Below are positions 21,603 through 31,829 of a stretch of DNA of 64,000 bases, piece by piece. The first letter of the stretch is position 1. The number at the start of each line of letters is the position of its first letter. The notes below the pieces were generated by a model. The model was not told the DNA's origin and searched no databases. It saw nothing but the letters and a program-made list of their open reading frames with translations. Source of the stretch: Enchytraeus crypticus (lineage: Eukaryota > Annelida > Clitellata > Enchytraeida > Enchytraeidae); NCBI GenBank assembly GCA_905160935.1, contig CAJHZI010000493.1, positions 1,074,501 through 1,138,500 on the forward strand, read 5' to 3'. Both the position numbers and the translations under genes were made by a program.

Positions 21603-22087
21603 GCAGCTCTATAAAGTAAATCTGAACTGATGTATTATACTAACCCACTACAATTACATGTTTTTGCAGTACAGTGGATTTCTGGTCCTATCCATGCTTA
21701 CATCATTCTGTACTTTATGCTTATAAACAACTCTAACACCAGGTGGCTATGCCTCCAAGTCATTAAGTGCAATAGATCTCTAAGATAGTTTCTCTTTGCC
21801 CTACTCAGTTTATTCGCAATTCATACCCGATGAAGTGGTCTTGTAAAAACACTGGCGGATGCCGAGTGATCTATTTTCAATATTAATATGTAAAAATACT
21901 ATTATGCTAGAATTTTAGAAAGCTAGATATTTAATGTTTCTTGTGAATTATTTCTTTTAAAACGTCTTTATTTACTATATTTAATTTGTTACCAATTGAC
22001 AATTTGAAGCTGCTAAGTGCCTGTATCTTACATTGTATATCTAACTATATGTACATAAATTATTAGTAGCGCTTAATATTAGGTTCT

Positions 22088-22125
<38 letters not shown>

Positions 22126-22340
22126 ATCTGTTCGTATCCATGCTTAGCGTACATGTGCACTTCATGCTTATAACTATAATACCAGGTGTACTATAATATA
22201 CCTCCTCCTAAGTCATTAGGTTCTACTGTATACTGAGATAACTCTATGCTACTGCTGACCCGCTCACTGCTAATTAATGATTGTTATGCGCATCCTCTGC
22301 TATACACATATCATCTGAGTACACACCGTGCAGCTCTCAG
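21603..22340. other. Unassigned DNA
   Basis: Two diverged copies of a segment with ATCCATGCTTA and ACTTTATGCTTATAA occur near 21690-21740 and 22138-22190. A TA run sits at 22094-22120. No gene seen. Confidence 0.4.
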
Positions 22341-22349
22341 TCCCTACTG

Positions 22350-22397
<48 letters not shown>

Positions 22398-22437
22398 GTG
22401 CGTGATTTAGATATTTAGAGGTAGATAGTAGAGATGA

Positions 22438-22481
<44 letters not shown>

Positions 22482-22532
22482 AAGTGGGAGAGGGAGATAG
22501 AGATAGAGTGAGAGAGGGACATAGAGTGAGTG

Positions 22533-22577
<45 letters not shown>

Positions 22578-22650
22578 TGGGAGGGAGAGTGAGATAGATA
22601 GAGAAAGAGAGAAATAGAGATAGAGAGAGAGAGAGAGAGAGAAAGACATG
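22350..22650. repeat. (TG)n then GA-rich tract
   Basis: (TG)n at 22352-22402 and interrupted (GA)n at 22438-22645. Several overlapping Leu/Ser frames on the minus strand are translations of the tract. Confidence 0.95.
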
Positions 22651-22716
22651 TAGACTGAGGCTGAGACACACAACAGAGCGACATATTCCTCGCGTCACGT
22701 GACTTAACCACGCCCA

Positions 22717-22750
22717 CTTACCTGTCCGCTACCTGTTCATCTCATCTAAC
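22717..22750 (-). other. Candidate 5' untranslated exon end with strong donor
   Basis: On the minus strand GGTAGCGGACAG|GTAAGTGGGC is a near-perfect splice donor. It lies 2.6 kb upstream of the RRM gene's first coding exon, which has an acceptor-like GGTTAG just before its ATG. A 5' UTR exon is possible; there is no coding content to confirm it. Confidence 0.25.
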
Positions 22751-22769
22751 TCACCCAACCATACAAACA

Positions 22770-23345
22770 CATGTACAGAGAGATACAACCATACAACAAC
22801 ACGCACACAGAGATACAACCACACAACAACACCTACACACCATTCAACAACATGTGCACACAGAGATGCAACCATACAACAACACGTACACACAGAGATA
22901 CAACCATACAACAACACGTACACACAGAGATACAATCATACAACAACACGTACACACAGAGATACAAGCATACAACAACACGCACACATAGATATACAAT
23001 CATATAACAACACGTACACACAGAGCTACAACCATACAACAACACGTACACACAGAGATACAGCCATACAACAACACGTACACACAGAGATACAACCATT
23101 CAACAACACGTACACACAGAGATACAGCCATACAACAACACGTACACACAGAGATACAGCCATACAACAACACGTGCACACAGAGATACAACCATACAAC
23201 AACACGTACACACAGAGATACAACCATTCAACAACATGTGCACACAGAGATACAACCATACAACCACACATACATGTAGAGATACAGCCATACAGCAACA
23301 AATGCACACAGAGATACAACCATACAACAGCACATACATGTAGAG
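22770..23345. repeat. 32-bp minisatellite (CACAGAGATACAACCATACA)
   Basis: About 18 units of about 32 bp (CACGTACACACAGAGATACA plus ACCATACAACAA), fairly uniform, with ACATGTAGAG variants at the right edge. All frames are open on both strands in places, giving many repetitive false frames. Confidence 0.93.
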
Positions 23346-23489
23346 ATATATATTTTTCTGTGTAGATGGCAACTCTGTAGCTTCATTAGCACTTTAGCAC
23401 ATTAGTCCACTAATCAATTGAATTAAACACCATTCAGCCTGCTAATACCTCGATATACTGTTCATTAACATAGCCCTTTGTCTCTCCCT

Positions 23490-23500
23490 GTCTTTCTCTC

Positions 23501-23545
<45 letters not shown>
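23490..23545. repeat. (CT)n tract
   Basis: CT microsatellite ending in a short (GT)n. Confidence 0.92.
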
Positions 23546-23549
<4 letters not shown>

Positions 23550-23592
23550 TTGCTTGTTAGGTCAAATTCTCTAACAATCACTAAGCTAATTC

Positions 23593-23597
23593 ACCAG

Positions 23598-23639
<42 letters not shown>

Positions 23640-23641
23640 CT

Positions 23642-23682
<41 letters not shown>

Positions 23683-23779
23683 TGTATATATATATATAAA
23701 TACATGTATATATATGTATATATATATACATGTATATATATGTATATATAATATATATATATATACATATATATATATT
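23593..23779. repeat. (TA)n with embedded palindrome
   Basis: ACCAGCC at 23593-23599 and its complement GGCTGGT at 23638-23644 enclose a pure (TA)n, forming a perfect ~52-bp palindrome. More (TA)n with ATACATGTAT variants runs to the next element. Confidence 0.92.
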
Positions 23780-24153
23780 ATCCCCGTGTTGTGCTCGGGT
23801 GTGGTTGGACCACTGCAGAATTGGGCAACCGCAAACAATCAGCCGCGTGTACGTAAGAGGCGACTAAAGGCAGGAGCTGAGGATGGAAAGAGGGGACCCA
23901 CCTCATCATGAAATATTTTCCCCAGGATTAAATGGTAATTAATCCACCAAACTGAGAAGGCAACAGGAAACCACCTCAGAAGCCATATTTTTCCCAAGCT
24001 ATAGGTTACATAAGGTATGGATAAGGCATAGACTTTGTGAAGGGATTAACTTGTTGATCTAAGGAGTGCTCTTACGGAGCGAAAAAACAGACTTTGAGTA
24101 TGAATATGTACCTTGAACCTGCCACTTGGCCATGCACTGAAGAAGAAGAATAT
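23780..24153 (+). mobile_element. H-GAA family element, full length
   Basis: Starts CCCCGTGTTGTGCTCGGG directly after (TA)n. It continues GGTTGGACCACTGCAGAATT, CGTAAGAGGCGACTAAAGGC, ATGAAATATTTTCCCCAGGA, GGATTAACTTGTTGATCTAA and CTTGGCCATGCACTGAAGAA, ending in (GAA)n. Non-coding. About 370 bp; it serves as the reference copy for the family here. Confidence 0.8.
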
Positions 24154-24164
24154 ATTATACATAC

Positions 24165-24167
24165 ATG

Positions 24168-24208
<41 letters not shown>

Positions 24209-24237
24209 CATATATACAGTATATCTATATATATATT
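24165..24237. repeat. (TA)n tract
   Basis: TA microsatellite linking the H-GAA and H-GAT elements. Confidence 0.93.
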
Positions 24238-24523
24238 TTTCCCCGTGTTGTGTCCGGGTTGTTTGAAGAATTGACCAACAAGTGACTGCACGTGTCGAAT
24301 AGAAGGCGACTAAAGCACTAAGATCCATACCAACGTCAGAAAGGGCATTCGGTTGGTGAGCGCCTAGGCCCCAGAAATTGCTACAAAAATTTAAACGAAT
24401 GGAAAATTCTCAGATAAGGGATTGGCTGGAGGTGTAGTGTAGGACAGAGAGGATTTGAGGCAGTCTATTTGTATCCCGACCCTAGTTTAACTGGGATTCA
24501 AGGGATGATGATGATGATGATGA
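24238..24523 (+). mobile_element. H-GAT family element, full length
   Basis: Starts CCCCGTGTTGTGTCCGGG, like the H-GAA head. It then diverges, regains AGAAGGCGACTAAAGCAC, and continues GGGCATTCGGTTGGTGAGCG, CCAGAAATTGCTAC, ATCCCGACCCTAGTTTAACT and GGGATTCAAGGG, ending in (ATG/GAT)n at 24504-24523. About 285 bp and non-coding; the tail type fits mobilisation by a LINE. Confidence 0.78.
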
Positions 24524-24604
24524 TATATATATATATATATATACATGTATATATATATACATGTATATATATATATAGGGCTACCTGTTAATCGGTATAT
24601 ATAT

Positions 24605-24651
<47 letters not shown>

Positions 24652-24655
24652 ACTT
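24524..24655. repeat. (TA)n/ATACATGTAT tract
   Basis: TA-rich with self-complementary ATACATGTAT steps and a short unique island (GGGCTACCTGTTAATCGG). Confidence 0.9.
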
Positions 24656-24831
24656 GCCTGGGTGTTTAACTCCTAATACCAACCCAAACATTAACGTCCA
24701 ATTCTAGCCCAAACCTTTATGTTTACTAATTTTAACCCTAAGCCAAAGTTAATTGGCCTAAAACCTACAGGTAGTTAATCAACTGCTTTATTTAAATTAT
24801 AGTGAGAGATATAGCTATATAACCAAACCGT

Positions 24832-25012
24832 AACCCTGTGTCTAATCATAACCCTGTGTCTAATCATAACCCAATGTCTAATCATAACCATGTGTCTAAT
24901 CATAACCCTGTGTCTAATCATAGCCCTGTGTCTAATCATAACCCTGTGTCTAATCATAACCCTGTGTCTAATCATAACCCTGTGTCTAATCATAACCCTG
25001 TGTCTAACCATA
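24832..25012. repeat. 18-bp minisatellite (CCCTGTGTCTAATCATAA)
   Basis: About ten units of 18 bp. All three frames per strand can stay open, giving false frames such as repeated SNHNPV and RHRVMI. Confidence 0.95.
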
Positions 25013-25124
25013 TCAATGAGAACTGTTAAAGAGGTTATAGCCAAAGGTTCCCATGTGATCAGTCCCTCAATCTTAAAGCACTGCCGATAATTTAAAAAGT
25101 TCCGCAACATACTGAATACGTCTC

Positions 25125-25300
25125 CACGATAATAATAATAATAATAATAATACAGTGTTAACATGTATTTCTCATACAAGGATGATGTCAGGAAGGTCCC
25201 CACAGCACACATCACTACAGAATAATTCACCCAGACCAATCTGCAAAAGAAATGTGCTGAGGAGAAGTAAGGTCCTTAATGAAAGCCAGTCCGGTGATCA
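25125..25300 (-). mobile_element. ACGTC-tail family copy with (TTA)n end
   Basis: (ATA)n at 25129-25152, then TTTCTCATACAAGGATGATG, TCACTACAGAATAATTCACC and ATGTGCTGAGGAGAAGTAAG, matching the 5333 and 41288 copies in order. Confidence 0.65.
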
Positions 25301-25304
25301 AAAT

Positions 25305-26220
25305 ATGGTTAGGACAGATAGAGTATGTCTATGTTTTCGAGAAACATAATCACCGTCTTAATACAAATAATTAATAAATAATAATAAATAATTACTTAAT
25401 AATCATCGACTTAACGTAATCATGATGAAAAAGTGCAAATTTTTCTGAAAGAGGTCAGAATTTTTCTGATTGAGGTCGTACACTGGATTTCAGTCACTAT
25501 TGGTAGGGAATCCTACCCCCTCCCATAATGCTAATTTTTTGGAGGAGCTGAGTTCTTGTTAGAGAAAATCTAAACCATATTCAACAATCTTTTTTGCATA
25601 ATTATTAATTAGATAATAATAATAATTTAATTAATTATTAAGATATTCTTTAGTTTATCTGCAAAAACGTACGCACACATTGATGCACGCCACCTACACA
25701 AAATGTGTACACGTACAGATATTATGCGCACATACATACGTGTATAATATTTTCACGTACAAATAATTTGTCCACGTATACATAATGCTTTATTGTGCAC
25801 ATCTCTAGACATACAGATTCGTACACTCACAGCATACGTCACGCAATGAGTAAAGATCGGAAGCTAGATATAAGAGGGAGGAAGTTTAAAGACAAACTAA
25901 AAAAACTCTATAACATGTTAACTCTGCACGCAATCTTTAGAACTAAGAAAATCTCAAGAAGACAACAGGAAGTCACCTCGAAGACTTATATTATTGTCGT
26001 GATGTCAGGCAATGACTGTAAAAATAGCCTGTGCGTGGAACATGTAGATCTAAGCTAAAGATTTCTACACTAAAGGTTAGGGTTGAGTTACCGCTAACTT
26101 CTATCTCTAAGCTAAACTAATAGTAACCTTTTCAATTCAGAAACCTAGGATTTCTTAACTTTCCTAACCCTCTACATGTAGTGTAGATGTCAAGTTGTAT
26201 ACTCAGCAGAGAGTGAATTC
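25305..26220. other. Unassigned AT-rich DNA
   Basis: An 87-codon plus frame at 25795-26058 is basic (many K/R) but has no recognised motif and no splice context. I do not call it. Short ACGTACA-type motifs occur at 25670-25790. Confidence 0.4.
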
Positions 26221-26221
26221 T

Positions 26222-26475
26222 ATTGAACTTTGCATTGTATTGAACATTGTATTGTATTGAACATTGTATTGCATTGAACATTGTATTGCATTGAACATTG
26301 TATTGTATTGAACATCGTATTGCATTGAACATTGTATTTTACTGAACGTTGTACTGTATTGAACGTTGTGTTGTATTGAATGTTGTGTTGCATTCAACGC
26401 TGTATTGTATTCAACGCTGTATTGTATTCAATGCTGTATTGTATTCAATGCTGTATTGTACTGAACATTGTATTG
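26222..26475. repeat. 17-bp minisatellite (GAACATTGTATTGTATT)
   Basis: About 15 units of 15-17 bp, with CATT/TATT and ACATT/ACGTT/ACGCT variants grading left to right. Confidence 0.9.
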
Positions 26476-26540
26476 TGAAGGTTCTAAACCAAGCTCATAT
26501 TGACGACCAATCAGAGTACAGGTACAGGCATATTCATATT

Positions 26541-26762
26541 TTAAGTAAAAGTAAACACGCTTTCTAGTTAAATGATCAACTATGTTGATATCTATCACTT
26601 TTAATATCACATGCTTAAACCGATAGGAAACTTAGTCCATTATCCGTATAACCAGTCAAGTGAATGTCCGGGATTTTACTCTCAGATCAGAGCGGCTGGG
26701 ATTCGAACCCACGAGGGTTCAATTCACCTCAGGATCTGTCATTTAAAACTTCATGACGCTAA
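26541..26762 (-). mobile_element. SINE-2 copy
   Basis: Left edge AAGTAAAAGTAAACACGC and ATGATCAACTATGTTGATAT (3' tail on the minus strand). It also has the body GATTTTACTCTCAGATCAGA, box B complement GGGATTCGAACCCA, and ends before the box A head. Confidence 0.8.
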
Positions 26763-26764
26763 AA

Positions 26765-27225
26765 TGTAAAAGGTAAAATGTTTAAGATCAAAGGCTACAA
26801 TATCATTTTCTTGTGTGAAATAGCCGACTACTAATTGGAGCTCGAGCTTTGAAAATTTATCATCATTTAAGAGTTAATGACTCATATTTATTGGTTTACT
26901 TTTGTAATAATTAAGCAGGTAATAACCTAGTAGGTAATGAGGTCAACTTTATGCAACAAGTTATTCATTATATTTATATGCTGTAAAATAGTTAGGCATG
27001 GCAGCTGGTATATGTCTAACTCAATAAAAATAGGTCAGGTCAATAGATGGTTTATAATCAGGTCAGAGGTTGAGCAGTAGAAGTGCCTCAAGATTATTTA
27101 ATGCTAAATGCACAACAGATAAGGCGGAAAGTTTTTAAAGATTTTTTTGCGAGATACATTTCTTACTTATGTCTTCCAGTTTAAGGTTTAAGGCTTCTGC
27201 TGCATTCCTATCTATTCTATTCCTG
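26765..27225. other. Unique DNA
   Basis: Nothing recognised. Confidence 0.4.
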
Positions 27226-27228
27226 TCC

Positions 27229-27372
27229 TGGCTGGTGCAGTGGCGATGTCGGTAAGACATTAGACAGCGAATCCGTATGTGCGGGGTTCAAACACCTAGG
27301 CTCGCTCGTCACTGACATCGCTTTTGAGTGAGGAAACTGACGTTAACATAAGCTGCTTTAGCTTTGCTTTTT
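27229..27372 (+). mobile_element. SINE-1 copy, 5' truncated
   Basis: GCAGTGGCGATGTCGGTAAG, GTGCGGGGTTCAAACACC (box B), TCGTCACTGACATCGCTTTT and GACGTTAACATAAGCTGC match the family. Confidence 0.78.
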
Positions 27373-27497
27373 CCTGAAGTTCTGAATCTGGTGAAGATTT
27401 TCCAGGAAGAAAATATCAACTCTTCACATATTTTGACGAGTTTTGAAGAACATTTATGGTAAAGAGCTCAAAATTCTCATACTACTGCTGAATGTGC

Positions 27498-27768
27498 GGA
27501 TGATTGGGTGAACACAGGGTGATTGGGTGAACACAGGATGATTGGGTGAACACAGGGTGATTGAGTGAACACAGGGTGATTGGGTGAACACAGGGTGATT
27601 GAGTGAACACAGGATGATTGGGTGAACACAGGATGATTGGGTGAACACAGGGTGATTGGGTGAACACAGGGTGATTGAGTGAACACAGGATGATTGGGTG
27701 AACACAGGATGATTGGGTGAACACAGGGTGATTGGGTGAACACAGGGTGATTGGGTGAACACAGGGTC
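27498..27768. repeat. 19-bp minisatellite, left part (AACACAGGGTGATTGGGTG)
   Basis: About 14 units of 19 bp with GGG/GAG and GGG/GGA variants. The same array resumes at 28196 after a LINE insertion. Confidence 0.95.
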
Positions 27769-28195
27769 AGATGGTTCGGGTCAACTTATTCGGCCGAGAA
27801 CAAATGCCTCGCTAGGTGACCGAGCCTGGCCTTCTGCCGCGGCTTTCGTTTGGAATGGTTTGACACCTAACAGTCTAAGATATGAGTCTAACTATTCAGA
27901 TTTCCGTCGTGGTGTGAAAACATTGTTGTGGTCGCGTAGTTTTTCTACATGAAAGTACTATACACGAATGTATGTTCATTATGAGTATTTTGTATTATGA
28001 AGTCTGTAATGAGTGTTGCTGGATAGCGTAAAGTTCCGCTCATCTGTAGAAATTTTTACTAGTTTAGATATTAATTTAAATGTAATTGTTATTCAGCTCA
28101 TGATTACAATTGAACTCTTCCTGTAAAGAAGTCTCAAAGACCGAGGTTGGCCATGACACTGCTATATAAGTTTTCGTTGTTAATAATAATAATAA
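27769..28195 (+). mobile_element. 5'-truncated LINE 3' end inserted in the minisatellite
   Basis: The frame from the boundary to the stop at 27950-27952 carries RPRTNASLGDRAWPSAAA, FVWNGLTP and a final RRGVKTLLW segment. This is the 'PRT...GDRAF..A...WN.LP......F+..LK..L' C-terminus of CR1/Jockey-like reverse transcriptases. About 235 bp of 3' UTR and a (TAA)n end at 28179-28195 follow. The flanking DNA on both sides is the same 19-bp array, so the element inserted after the array formed. Confidence 0.8.
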
Positions 28196-28362
28196 TGGGT
28201 GATTGGATGAACACAGGGTGATTGGATGAACACAGGGTGATTGGATGTACACAGGGTGATTGGATGAAAACAGGATGATTGAGTGAACACAGGGTGATTG
28301 GGTGAACTCAGGGTGATTGGATGAACACTGGATGATTGGGTGAACATAGGGTGATTGGTTGA
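28196..28362. repeat. 19-bp minisatellite, right part
   Basis: About nine units of the same 19-bp repeat as 27498-27768, but with GGATGAACAC variants common and more divergence. Confidence 0.92.
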
Positions 28363-28524
28363 ACTCTAGACCCTATTAATTACAACGAATGGTAAGATGA
28401 TTGAGAGAACCCTGAACTCTATTAGCTACATTGAGCCATGCAGAGGTTAGTTTTAACAGTCTCCATCTGTTGAGTGTTTGTTACAATAGTATTTAAAGAG
28501 AAGCTGGTTTAACAAGAGAACAGC

Positions 28525-28835
28525 GCTCAACATTCAGCGTGTATTGTAGACAACAATTAGCGTGTATTGTAGACAACATTCAGTGTGTATTTTATGCAAC
28601 ATTCAGCGTGTATTGTAGACAACATTCAGTATGTATTGTAGTCAAGTTTCAAGGTGTATTGGTTGTCTATTCAGCCTGTTTATATTTTTTGATTATAAAG
28701 CCTGTTTATATTGTTTGATTATAAAGTCTGTTTATATTGTTTGATTATAAAGCCTGTTTATATTGTTTGATTATAAAGTCTGTTTATATTGTTTGATTAT
28801 TAAGCCTGTTTATATTGTTTGTTATGCCTGTTTAT
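28525..28835. repeat. Two short arrays (CATTCAGCGTGTATTGTAGA; GTTTGATTATAAAGCCTGTT)
   Basis: About five units of about 25 bp at 28525-28640, then about six units of 26 bp at 28672-28830. Confidence 0.88.
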
Positions 28836-28839
28836 ACTG

Positions 28840-29140
28840 TACTGTATTAGCTTGTATAACAATTTCCAATAAATAATTTGTGTATGCATTTAACAAGCTA
28901 ACATACTTCGAATTTGAACCGATTCGTTTTTATGTGCATTCTATTTATATTTTTATTTGTAATTATATTGTTTGTTTACATTGTATTGAGCGTATGTAAG
29001 TATTTTTGGGCCATTTTGTCCGTATTTACGTTTTAAACATGATATTTAGAGATTGATTTGTGAAATTCGTGAATTAAAGATTATCTCGTCTTGTCTCGCT
29101 TACAGGTAATCTTAATTCTGCTATAAATTAAGATAATCTA
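28840..29140. other. AT-rich unique DNA
   Basis: Nothing recognised. Confidence 0.4.
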
Positions 29141-29143
29141 TTG

Positions 29144-29185
29144 CTACGCTATTAAGACATTCAATAGAATGTCTTATTAGCGTAG
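29144..29185. repeat. Fold-back of the SINE-2 head
   Basis: The 19-nt arm at 29144-29162 (CTACGCTATTAAGACATTC) and its complement at 29167-29185 differ at one base and are separated by AATA. The right arm is the SINE-2 tRNA-like head; the left is an inverted copy of it. Confidence 0.88.
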
Positions 29186-29425
29186 GGTTAACGTCATAAA
29201 GTTTTAAATGACAGATCCTGAGGTGAATTGAACCATTGTGGGTTCGAAACCCGGTCGCTCTGATCTGAGAATAAAATCTCGGACATCCACTGGACTGGTT
29301 ATACGGAAAATGATCTAAATTGCCCAACGGTTTAAACTTGTGGCATTAAAAGGTGATAGAAATCAACACAGTTGATCATTTCACACTAGAGCTATTCAGA
29401 CACACATACTGTGTTTACTTTTCTT
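29163..29425 (+). mobile_element. SINE-2, near full length
   Basis: Head GAATGTCTTATTAGCGTAGG, box B TGTGGGTTCGAAACCC (29238-29253), body CTGATCTGAGAATAAAATCT, tail GTTGATCATTTCAC, and a right end GTGTTTACTTTTCTT. Best plus-strand example of the family. Confidence 0.82.
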
Positions 29426-29640
29426 GCTGTATGCGTGGACTTTTAAGTTAATTCATACGTGTACTGTAGAAGCAATGTGGCTCATGATTAAAACCTGTTT
29501 CATTCTATTTGAACGTTAGGACTCTGCATGAGTAATCATATTGTTATAATATGCAGGGATTGCGGCATAAATGAGAGCAATATTCTAATAATATAGAATT
29601 CTTCTTTGATGTTTTGTATGATTATTATGGTGCGCTTATG
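29426..29640. other. Unique DNA
   Basis: Nothing recognised. Confidence 0.4.
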
Positions 29641-29729
29641 TGCATATGTGTGTGTCCTTGTGTTGACCCAATGTGTGTCTAACTGTATTTGTTCGTGTAT
29701 GCGTGCCAATGTATGCAAGTATATTTTAG

Positions 29730-29808
29730 CAGGTAGTTGTCTATCTGTGCAGGTATGTGTGTTTATGTGTGCAGGTATGTGTGTCTATGTGTGCAGGTAT
29801 GTGTGTCT
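29730..29808. repeat. 20-bp minisatellite, left part (TGTGTCTATGTGTGCAGGTA)
   Basis: Three to four units. The sequence before it (29630-29730) is a diverged TGTGTG-rich stretch. The array is interrupted by the element at 29810. Confidence 0.8.
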
Positions 29809-29809
29809 C

Positions 29810-30166
29810 TTCTCTCTCTTCAGTGCACTGCCAAGTGGCAGGTTCAAGGTACACATTCATACTCAAAGTCAGTTTTCTCTCTCCATAAGAGCACTCCTTA
29901 GATCAACAAGTTAATCCCTTCACGAAGTCTATGCCTTATCCATACCTTATGTAGCCCAAATAGCTTGGGAAAAATATGGCTTCTGAGGTGGTTTCCCGTT
30001 GCCTTCCTCAGTTAGGTGGATTAACTACCATTTAATCCTGGGAGAAAATATTTCATGGTGAGGTGGGTCCCCTTTTGACATCCTCAGCTCCTGCCTTTAG
30101 TCGCCTCTTACGGTTGCCCAATTCTGCAATGGTCCAACCACACCCCAGCACAACACGGGGAACAAC
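29810..30166 (-). mobile_element. H-GAA family element inserted in a minisatellite
   Basis: Near full-length: CTTCAGTGCACTGCCAAGTG at the left, CTCTTACGGTTGCCCAATTC and CAGCACAACACGGGG at the right. The roughly 18 bp CGTACACGCGGCAGATTG present in the 8266 copy is missing here. The same 20-bp array flanks it on both sides. Confidence 0.82.
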
Positions 30167-30250
30167 ATGTGTGTCTATGTGTAGATATGTGTGTCTATGT
30201 GTAGATATGTGTGTCTATGTGTAGATATGTTTGTCTATGTGTGCAGGTAT
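30167..30250. repeat. 20-bp minisatellite, right part
   Basis: About four units (TGTGTCTATGTGTAGATA and one with TGCAGGTA). Confidence 0.82.
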
Positions 30251-30650
30251 GTTTAAAGTCACTTTTAAATTTATTGCATAAATGTCAATAACAAAGAACT
30301 CTCCGTAAATGAACTTTTTAATGACGCCGTTTCATACATTAGAAACCAGTGTTTTATTCACTATTAACTGGAAATTGATCAGTTATTCAATCGATCAGTC
30401 AATCAATCGAATAGTCAATCAAACGATGAGCAACTCAATCGATCACATAAAGATATCGGTCAGCTAATCTATCGATCTGCCAAATTATCATTCAATCAAT
30501 CAGCCATTCAATCAGTCAATAGAGATGTTGAAGATTATTTCTATTTGCATGTATTTCCCATAAACCTACAAGAAATTGGTTACACGTTAAATGTTACCAG
30601 ATATCAAGCAGATTGTTCAACTTTTCATCATTTTCATGTTCAGACACTTT
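30251..30650. other. Unique DNA with ATCGATCAGTCAAT-rich patch
   Basis: 30370-30520 is a degenerate AATC/ATCG repeat. No gene seen. Confidence 0.4.
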
Positions 30651-30754
30651 ACCCCCCTCCCTGAATCCTAGCCCTCCCCTACCCCGCTAATCCCTCATCC
30701 ATTCTTCTCACTAAGACCGGATTAACGGCTTTTAATCGTCTCGTCTGCCCTGTC

Positions 30755-30767
30755 GTTGCCTAGCAAC
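30755..30767. promoter_or_regulatory. X-box-like palindrome (candidate RFX site)
   Basis: GTTGCCTAGCAAC is a perfect half-site inverted repeat (GTTGC, CTA, GCAAC) matching the X-box bound by RFX factors, which in animals drive ciliary genes. It lies in a locally C-rich, CpG-bearing patch (30650-30830). No ciliary gene start is recognisable next to it. Confidence 0.4.
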
Positions 30768-30831
30768 CCTTTCGCTCAAGCAGTTCACATTTTTGTCACC
30801 AGAGCGCGCAGATAGAATGAGCTAGCAGCAG

Positions 30832-30935
30832 CTGTGATCAATGCAGCTGTGATCAGCAGCAGCTGTGATCAGTGCAGCAGCTGTGATCAGTGTAGCAGCT
30901 GTGAGCAGTGCAGCAGCTGCAGCTCTTAGTGTAGC
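30832..30935. repeat. AGCTGTGATCAGTGCAGC short array
   Basis: About six units of 15-18 bp rich in the PvuII-like CAGCTG and in TGATCA palindromes. Confidence 0.85.
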
Positions 30936-31075
30936 TGCAGCTGTTTCAATTTCTCTTCTTCTTTTAACAGAGGCTATCTGAAGCTCACACTACAGTGGTC
31001 ATGAACTCAGTTAGTTACGGCCTGATTCTATTTCCAAGGCTTTCTTAAGAGCACCAGTGATACAGGTGTAGACAC

Positions 31076-31475
<400 letters not shown>

Positions 31476-31509
31476 ATGAGATTGACGACCCTAGTTATGT
31501 AATTAAATA

Positions 31510-31744
31510 TCAGAGTTGATCCCTTGAAGAGAGAGAGAGAAAGAGACAAGTGATGTGTCGCTGTAGATCAGGTGAAGAGAGAGAGATACATAATGTGTCG
31601 CAGGTGAAGAAAGAACAGAGGTGGTGGGGTGAGAGGGCTGTAGGTTGAGGTGGTGGGTGGAAAGCGATGAACGTGTTCCGCTCTTTCTTAATCCTCTCAT
31701 AATGATTCTGTCCCGTCGCATCAGCGCTACCGTCATCCATGAAC
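31510..31744 (-). other. Candidate exon (minus strand), unidentified
   Basis: On the minus strand a good acceptor (TGTGTTTGTATAG) at 31745-31757 is followed by a frame reading FMDDGSADATGQNHYERIKK, then a Pro/His-rich stretch. The charged, non-repetitive composition looks coding. No donor is convincing and the 3' half falls into CT-rich repeat. It could be an upstream exon of the RRM gene or chance. Confidence 0.25.
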
Positions 31745-31829
31745 CTATACAAACACATGCACACATAGTAAACAGCTGTCAATAAATGACTAACTTCAGA
31801 TTTATTACCAACCGACAACTCCATTTCGA

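Noticed and set aside
22300-23372. Many overlapping Leu/Ser-rich and CVRVVVWLYL-type frames
   Set aside because: All are translations of (GA)n, (TG)n and the 32-bp array.
25795-26058. 87-codon basic frame
   Set aside because: Complex composition, but no recognisable family, no splice context, and length within chance for AT-rich DNA.
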